Shown here: positions 7,175-10,133 of the stretch, one piece after another
Layout of the letters: each line of letters begins with the position of its first letter
Position numbering within the stretch: the stretch's first letter is position 1
Source of the DNA: Bacteroidales bacterium
GTDB taxonomy: Bacteria; Bacteroidota; Bacteroidia; Bacteroidales; UBA932
Reading direction: 5' to 3'
DNA: 10,133 nt
Assembly: GCA_024681565.1 (NCBI GenBank)
Contig: JAILAO010000023.1
Coordinates: 1 to 10,133 of the forward strand
Notes under the pieces: model-generated
The model's database searches: none
What the model was told of the DNA's origin: nothing
What the model saw: the letters and a program-made list of their open reading frames with translations, nothing else
Translations under genes and position numbers: made by a program

Positions 7175-8092
7175 TTAGATCTTTGCAAATCGCTGGTGGG
7201 TCCAGAGGTAGTTCTCGGGCTGCTCCCGGATGTCCTTTTCCAACAGCTTATAGTATTGTTGCATAATCTCTTGCAGTTCCATCTTGGAGGCATCCTCGCA
7301 GATGGGGACGTAGCGCATCAGGTAGTGCCCCCGGCGGTCCGGCCGCATCGTCAGGTATGCCACCGACATCCCGAACTTGCGGGCGAGCGCCGCGCCGCCG
7401 GTCATCGTCTGTACCCGCTGGCCCATGAAGTCCACCTCCAGGTTGGCCGGGGAGGTGAAATAGGGACGCTGGTCGGTGTTGAGGTTGTATACCTTTTTCT
7501 CGTCGCGGTGGGTGAAGGCGTAGCGCACGATTTCGCGGCTCTCGATATAGCCGGGGAAATGCTTGCGGTCCTGGAGCGGGGCGAGACGGTTGTCGCGCAG
7601 GATCTCGTCCCACATCTTGCTGGACATCTCGCGGTACACCACGCAGAAATTCTGCTCGTTGAAGGGGAGCGGGGTATCGGTGTAGTTGTAAGACTCGATG
7701 CCGCCGTAGAGTTCCCAGTTGCCGCAGTGCGAATACATCACGACCATGCTGGGGGCCACTTCGAACAGGTGGGCGGCCACCTCCGGGTTCTCCACTTCCA
7801 CGAGGCGCTGTCGGCGCAAGCGTTTCGCGCTGCGGCATCCGCCGAACCAGACCGCTTCGGCGACCAGGTCCCCGAAATGCCGGTAGAAAGCCTTGCGGAT
7901 GGGTTTGAGCTCCCAGATATTCTTCTCAGGGAAACATTTGGTCAGGTTGTGCATCACCACGTCGCGGCGATAGTGGACCACGTCCTCCGCGAGCCAGGCC
8001 ACAAAACGCCCGAGCGCGTAGTGCACGCGCAACGGCAACAGCCCGAGCAGCCGGAGCAGCCCCTTCATCAACCATGTCCCAAACTTACGCAT
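7175..8092 (-). CDS. Lipid A biosynthesis acyltransferase (LpxL/HtrB family)
   Basis: A 305-residue member of the lysophospholipid acyltransferase superfamily, LpxL/LpxM (HtrB/MsbB) branch. These inner-membrane enzymes add a secondary acyl chain to the lipid A precursor from acyl-ACP. The N-terminal 35 residues contain a hydrophobic stretch (LLRLLGLLPLRVHYALGRFV) for membrane attachment. The catalytic HX4E motif is HCGNWE (H122 and E127), preceded by MVVMYS. Later blocks NLNTDQRPYF, FMGQRVQTMTGGAALARKFG and the terminal NYLWTHQRF also fit the family. It is the first gene of the operon, 18 bases before pepD, with a good Bacteroidota promoter directly upstream (8097-8127). A second ATG at codon 9 is possible as start if the promoter fires close to the first ATG. 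Which position of lipid A it acylates, or whether it acts on another lipid, cannot be told. Confidence 0.9.
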   Translation of the reverse strand: MRKFGTWLMKGLLRLLGLLPLRVHYALGRFVAWLAEDVVHYRRDVVMHNLTKCFPEKNIWELKPIRKAFYRHFGDLVAEAVWFGGCRSAKRLRRQRLVEVENPEVAAHLFEVAPSMVVMYSHCGNWELYGGIESYNYTDTPLPFNEQNFCVVYREMSSKMWDEILRDNRLAPLQDRKHFPGYIESREIVRYAFTHRDEKKVYNLNTDQRPYFTSPANLEVDFMGQRVQTMTGGAALARKFGMSVAYLTMRPDRRGHYLMRYVPICEDASKMELQEIMQQYYKLLEKDIREQPENYLWTHQRFAKI

Positions 8093-8096
8093 TACG

Positions 8097-8127
8097 CAAA
8101 TATATACAATTCTCCCGACATCATCAA
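8097..8127 (-). promoter_or_regulatory. Bacteroidota-type promoter for the eight-gene operon
   Basis: Read on the minus strand, TTG (8127-8125) is followed after 20 bases by TATATTTG (8104-8097), an exact match to the known Bacteroidota -33/-7 pattern (TTG...TAnnTTTG) with usual spacing. The -7 box ends only 4 bases before the ATG of the acyltransferase, so the transcript would have almost no leader or would use the ATG at codon 9. It is the only clear promoter seen ahead of the operon. Confidence 0.6.
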
Positions 8128-8181
8128 CACTGAATCACCGCTCCCCGCATCATCTCCCGGCCCGGGTGCCGCACCCCCTGC

Positions 8182-8331
8182 TTTGCCCTGCCTTTTTGCC
8201 AGCATGACGCTTGCCTGTAGTTTGCCCGGCGCTTTTTGCTGGCACGTCGCTAACCAGTGGCTGCCTTTGCCCTTTTCGGCCGATACGTCGCGAGCCTGCG
8301 CTTTGCCCGGCGCTTCCCGTGCCGGCAGTTT
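8182..8331. repeat. Degenerate direct repeats of about 36-45 bp
   Basis: Four starts of TTTGCCC at 8182, 8221, 8266 and 8302 (spacings 39, 45 and 36) head loosely similar units. Examples are TTTTTGCCAGCATGACGC (8193-8210) and TTTTTGCTGGCACGTCGC (8233-8250), both then running to a CTxxCC ending; the third unit has TTTTCGGCCGATACGTCGCG. TTTGCCCGGCGCTT occurs nearly perfectly at 8221 and 8302. Weaker GGCTG(T)TTGC-like repeats continue to about 8450. The period is close to that of the 39-bp array next door, so this may be an older, decayed array. The stretch 8093-8455 has no convincing gene; its only long minus-strand frame (8092-8796) has repeat-driven low-complexity content. Confidence 0.55.
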
Positions 8332-8455
8332 TTCCCTTTTCCGGCCGGCGGCTGCCCCTGGTGATCGCCCCGTCATGGCTGTTGCGGCCTGTTGTCCGCC
8401 CCTGGCTGTTTGTTGCAGTCCCGGTTGTTGCTCCGTCTCGGCTGGTTGCGGCTTT

Positions 8456-8602
8456 TCGCAAAACGGCAGGAGCAGGGGGGTGCCGGAGAATGGCCTGAGG
8501 GGGTGGTAGCTGCTCCCGATGAAGGCTTGGGGCCGCCATCGGGAGCACCCGGGTGGCTCACACGTCCCCAGAGCCAGGGCCCCTGCTCCTGCCGTTTTGC
8601 GA
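8456..8602. repeat. Palindromic element, copy A
   Basis: A 147-bp element bounded by a perfect 23-bp inverted repeat: 8456-8478 is the exact reverse complement of 8580-8602 (core GGCAGGAGCAGGGG against CCCCTGCTCCTGCC). Its centre holds the GTAG-preceded hairpin listed separately. The right arm is also the first unit of the 39-bp array. Compared with copy B, 8 bases differ over the 129 bp from GGCAGG to CCTGCC; it is identical to copy C over the 90 bp available (8464-8553 against 10044-10133). Confidence 0.85.
8506..8547 (+). repeat. REP-like hairpin, copy A (GTAG + imperfect stem)
   Basis: GTAG (8506-8509) is followed one base later by an 11-bp stem, TGCTCCCGATG (8511-8521) with CATCGGGAGCA (8537-8547). 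Inside is an AA/GC internal loop, then a 3-bp GGC/GCC stem closed by a short loop. A GTAG tetranucleotide just 5' of an imperfect hairpin is the usual form of REP sequences recognised by RAYTs. That this hairpin is the RAYT target here is inference from family and proximity. Confidence 0.7.
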
Positions 8603-8725
8603 CAGGCCAGAGCCAGGGCCTCTGCTCCTACCGTTTTACAACAGGCCAGAGCCAGGGTCCCTGCTCCTGTCGTTTTACAACAAGCCAGAGCCAGGATCCC
8701 AGCCCTGCCGTTTTGCAACAGGCCG
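8571..8725. repeat. 39-bp tandem direct repeats, array A (four units)
   Basis: Units start at 8571, 8610, 8649 and 8688 with exact 39-bp steps; the last unit is 38 bp and ends at 8725. Typical content is GAGCCAGGG, then CTGCTCCTGCCG, TTTTGCGACAGGCCA. The first unit matches the left arm of the palindrome perfectly; later units carry changes (CTCCTACC, CTCCTGTC, then AGCCCTGCC). The terminal unit differs most and is shared in form with array B. Copies abut with no unique spacers, so this is not a CRISPR array. Confidence 0.92.
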
Positions 8726-8806
8726 GAGACCTGGTTCCAGCGCAGACCGACGAGACGTGCTGTTTGTTCGCGGGAACAATTTTGACGCAACAACAAGGCC
8801 CGGGCT
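8713..8806 (-). pseudogene. Remnant of a RAYT transposase, last ~31 codons only
   Basis: Bases 8713-8806 align without gaps to 9043-9136, the 3' end of the intact RAYT gene (constant offset of 330). Translated, the remnant gives NCSREQTARLVGLRWNQVSGLL against NCSPKQVARLVGLRWDQVSGLL. The stop is lost: the TAA of the intact gene is CAA here, so the frame runs on into the array and beyond as a 234-codon reading frame starting at 8796, which I take to be meaningless. Everything upstream of these codons is missing; the sequence passes straight into the 5' segment of the next module. No catalytic part survives. Confidence 0.85.
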
Positions 8807-8832
8807 AGAAGACAAGGATTCTTTTCTTATTT
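8807..8832. repeat. Module head segment, copy B
   Basis: Bases 8807-8832 match 10018-10043 with one difference (A at 8829, G at 10040). The segment AGAAGACAAGGATTCTTTTC contains an imperfect palindrome (AAGA-C-AAG, GATT loop, CTT-T-TCTT) and directly precedes the palindromic element in copies B and C, but not in A. It marks the joint between one RAYT module and the next. Confidence 0.75.
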
Positions 8833-8963
8833 CGGCAGGAGCAGGGGGGTGCCGGAGAATGGTCTGTGGGGGTGGTAGCTGCTCCCGGTGAAGGTTTGGG
8901 GCCGCCATCGGGAGCACCAGGGAGGCTCACACGTCCCCAGGGCCAGGGCCTCTGCTCCTGCCG
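8833..8963. repeat. Palindromic element, copy B
   Basis: Same layout as copy A. The outer arms are 8833-8847 and 8949-8963 (15 bp, one G-T pair). The differences from copy A over the element include two in the central hairpin and one in the outer stem. The right arm again doubles as the first unit of a 39-bp array. Confidence 0.82.
8875..8916 (+). repeat. REP-like hairpin, copy B
   Basis: GTAG at 8875-8878, stem TGCTCCCGGTG (8880-8890) with CATCGGGAGCA (8906-8916). Relative to copies A and C, two bases have changed (A to G in the outer stem, C to T in the inner GGC), and both leave G-T pairs when the plus strand folds. Confidence 0.68.
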
Positions 8964-9055
8964 TTTTGCGACAGGCCAGAGCCAGGGTCTCTGCTCCTGC
9001 CGTTTTGCGACAGGCCAGAGCCAGGATCCCAGCCCTGCCGTTTTACAACAGACCG
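8940..9055. repeat. 39-bp tandem direct repeats, array B (three units)
   Basis: Units start at 8940, 8979 and 9018 (39-bp steps); the last is 38 bp and ends at 9055. The first two units are nearly identical. The last unit (CCAGGATCCCAGCCCTGCCG form) matches the last unit of array A and overlaps the final codons and stop codon of the RAYT gene at 9043-9055. Confidence 0.92.
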
Positions 9056-9960
9056 GAGACCTGGTCCCAGCGCAGACCGACGAGACGTGCTACTTGTTTG
9101 GGAGAACAATTGAACTGATGCAACAAGGCCCGGGCCAGCTTCAGGCGCTGCGTGGTGCTCAGCATCCGGGTCGACTCGCAGCCAAACATCTCGCGGGAGC
9201 GTTCGGCCCGATGCTGGCGCAGCTCGGCATCCGGCAAGGTCAGATGGGAGATCACCCCGCCACGGGATTCAACGGTGTCTTCCCGGGAGGTCCCCATGAA
9301 GAAACTGAAACTGCGGTACGAACGGAAAACCTGCTCCACCTCCCTGACGGCCACATAATTCTCCGGGAGGATGAGTCTCCCTTTAATCCGCAGAGTATCC
9401 GGAAGTTTCTTTTTGGTGTGGAAAAGCCGGAAACGCGCCCGGTCTGAGAGATCCCCGATCTTGATGATGCCCTCCTGGATCGGCTGTGCCTGCCGGAAAT
9501 ACAGGGCTCCGCTGGACCAGGGATAGTCGTAGGGCATATAGGGGAGTCCTGCCGCTGTTGGATTCTTGATCACATAGCAGATCGCGTTCTTCAAATAAAG
9601 ATCATCGCTGATGGTTTGATAATGAACCGGCAGGAGGCGCAGTTCCCTGGCGCGTCCATACCGTCTCCGGATCGAGGAGGATGTCTGTCGGACGAACTCC
9701 TGCATAAAGCGCTGGCATTCTGTCAGGGGACCGTACAGGATAAAATGAACGTGGTTGTCCATCAGGCAGAAAGCCAGGATGATGATGTCGAGTCTCCCCG
9801 CAATGAGATAGATCCGGTTCATCCCGTCAATGAAATCGTCCCGGTCCCGGAATAGTACTTCGGCAAACTTGCCGTCCGTGGAGAAATGCCAGCAATTGCT
9901 GACAGGCAGATTCTGGCCTTTGACGAAGGGCAGGCCAATGCCCAGTTCTTCAAGTTTCAT
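9043..9960 (-). CDS. REP-associated tyrosine transposase (RAYT, Y1/HUH family)
   Basis: A 305-residue transposase of the Y1 (IS200/IS605-like) HUH endonuclease superfamily, RAYT branch, which nicks and rejoins single-stranded DNA at REP-type hairpins. The HUH motif is MDNHVHFILYG (67-77; H70, H72). The later block ICYVIKNPTAAGLPY followed by DYPWSSGALYF matches the YxxxNPxxAGL...YPWSS signature; Y129 is the best candidate for the catalytic tyrosine, judged only by its place. The C-terminal 40 residues, LSTTQRLKLARALLHQFNCSPKQVARLVGLRWDQVSGLL region, look like a helix-turn-helix, a plausible hairpin reader. The ATG at 9960 gives the LEELGIG...NCWHF N-terminus expected before the first beta strand. 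The gene lies between palindromic copies C (upstream) and B (downstream), and its TAA is inside the terminal 39-bp-type repeat. It appears intact. GC is somewhat lower than in the operon genes. Confidence 0.93.
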   Translation of the reverse strand: MKLEELGIGLPFVKGQNLPVSNCWHFSTDGKFAEVLFRDRDDFIDGMNRIYLIAGRLDIIILAFCLMDNHVHFILYGPLTECQRFMQEFVRQTSSSIRRRYGRARELRLLPVHYQTISDDLYLKNAICYVIKNPTAAGLPYMPYDYPWSSGALYFRQAQPIQEGIIKIGDLSDRARFRLFHTKKKLPDTLRIKGRLILPENYVAVREVEQVFRSYRSFSFFMGTSREDTVESRGGVISHLTLPDAELRQHRAERSREMFGCESTRMLSTTQRLKLARALLHQFNCSPKQVARLVGLRWDQVSGLL

Positions 9961-9980
9961 AGTTCATAGTTTTATCTCTT

Positions 9981-10010
9981 CAAAGATGGTAAATTCCTTC
10001 GAAAAAACAC
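9981..10010 (-). promoter_or_regulatory. Possible weak RAYT promoter
   Basis: On the minus strand CATCTTTG (9988-9981) is one base from the Bacteroidota -7 consensus TAnnTTTG and lies 20 bases before the RAYT ATG. The T-rich stretch GTGTTTTTTC (10010-10001) is about where the -33 box would be but has no clean TTG. The call is tentative. Confidence 0.25.
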
Positions 10011-10017
10011 AGGGGCC

Positions 10018-10043
10018 AGAAGACAAGGATTCTTTTCTTGTTT
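10018..10043. repeat. Module head segment, copy C
   Basis: Counterpart of 8807-8832 with one base different, directly before palindromic copy C and 57 bases upstream of the RAYT start codon. Its presence here shows that the sequence upstream of the RAYT is the start of another module that runs past the window. Confidence 0.75.
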
Positions 10044-10133
10044 CGGCAGGAGCAGGGGGGTGCCGGAGAATGGCCTGAGGGGGTGGTAGCTGCTCCCGAT
10101 GAAGGCTTGGGGCCGCCATCGGGAGCACCCGGG
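10044..10133. repeat. Palindromic element, copy C (cut by window end)
   Basis: Ninety bases identical to 8464-8553 of copy A: the left arm GGCAGGAGCAGGGG (10045-10058) and the complete REP-like hairpin. The right arm and any 39-bp array lie beyond the window. Confidence 0.82.
10086..10127 (+). repeat. REP-like hairpin, copy C
   Basis: GTAG at 10086-10089, stem 10091-10101 with 10117-10127, same sequence as copy A. It lies upstream of the RAYT gene in the same orientation as copies A and B, so the RAYT is flanked by direct, not inverted, REP-like units. Confidence 0.7.

Noticed and set aside
5699..8509. A 936-codon open frame on the plus strand opposite pepD and the acyltransferase
   Set aside because: It mirrors two well-supported minus-strand genes, has no recognisable domain and then runs into repeats. 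Long antisense frames are expected in GC-rich genes with biased third positions.
8092..8796. A 234-codon minus-strand gene across the arrays
   Set aside because: It begins in the RAYT remnant after loss of its stop and consists of translated 39-bp repeats and low-complexity sequence; no conserved domain is seen.
8571..9055. CRISPR array
   Set aside because: The 39-bp units follow one another directly without unique spacers and no cas gene is present.
9830..10078. Plus-strand 82-codon frame running from the RAYT start into palindrome C
   Set aside because: It is antisense to the RAYT N-terminus and then reads through repeat DNA.

Overview
The window looks like chromosome of a GC-rich member of the Bacteroidota (probably an uncultured Bacteroidales). 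The clues are a match to the Bacteroidota promoter (TTG, 20 bp, TATATTTG) in front of the main operon, tight gene packing with little use of Shine-Dalgarno sites, and gene families common in that group: M20C PepD, a short zeta-type kinase, a TldD/TldE pair, SlyD with a metal-binding tail, and a LpxL-type acyltransferase. Phylum is inference; no rRNA is present. All genes seen are on the minus strand.

Region 1 (1-8092, minus strand) reads as one run of eight genes, in transcription order: LpxL/HtrB-like acyltransferase, PepD-like dipeptidase, zeta-toxin-like P-loop kinase, TldD, TldE/PmbA, SlyD-type FKBP prolyl isomerase with a Cys/His-rich tail, a fucose-isomerase-like protein, and a family 2 glycosyltransferase cut by the window start. 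Gaps are 18, 3, -8, 1, 33, 4 and 5 bases, so translation is probably coupled over much of it. The content mixes envelope lipid and glycan work (acyltransferase, glycosyltransferase, possibly the isomerase) with peptide handling and protein quality control (PepD, TldD/TldE, SlyD).

Region 2 (about 8130-10133) is a repeat-rich accessory island built around a REP-associated tyrosine transposase (RAYT; HUH motif HVH) at 9043-9960. Three copies of a palindromic element (A 8456-8602, B 8833-8963, C from 10044, cut by the window end) each hold a GTAG-preceded hairpin. In A and B the element runs into an array of 39-bp direct repeats, and the last 38-bp repeat of each array overlaps the 3' end of a RAYT gene. 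Copy A keeps only about 31 codons of its RAYT. Its deletion end points match a 7-bp direct repeat that flanks the deleted part in the intact copy. The island therefore looks like a tandem series of [palindrome + 39-bp array + RAYT] modules, and it is the most unusual thing in the window. An older, decayed repeat array (8182-8331) lies between it and the operon promoter.
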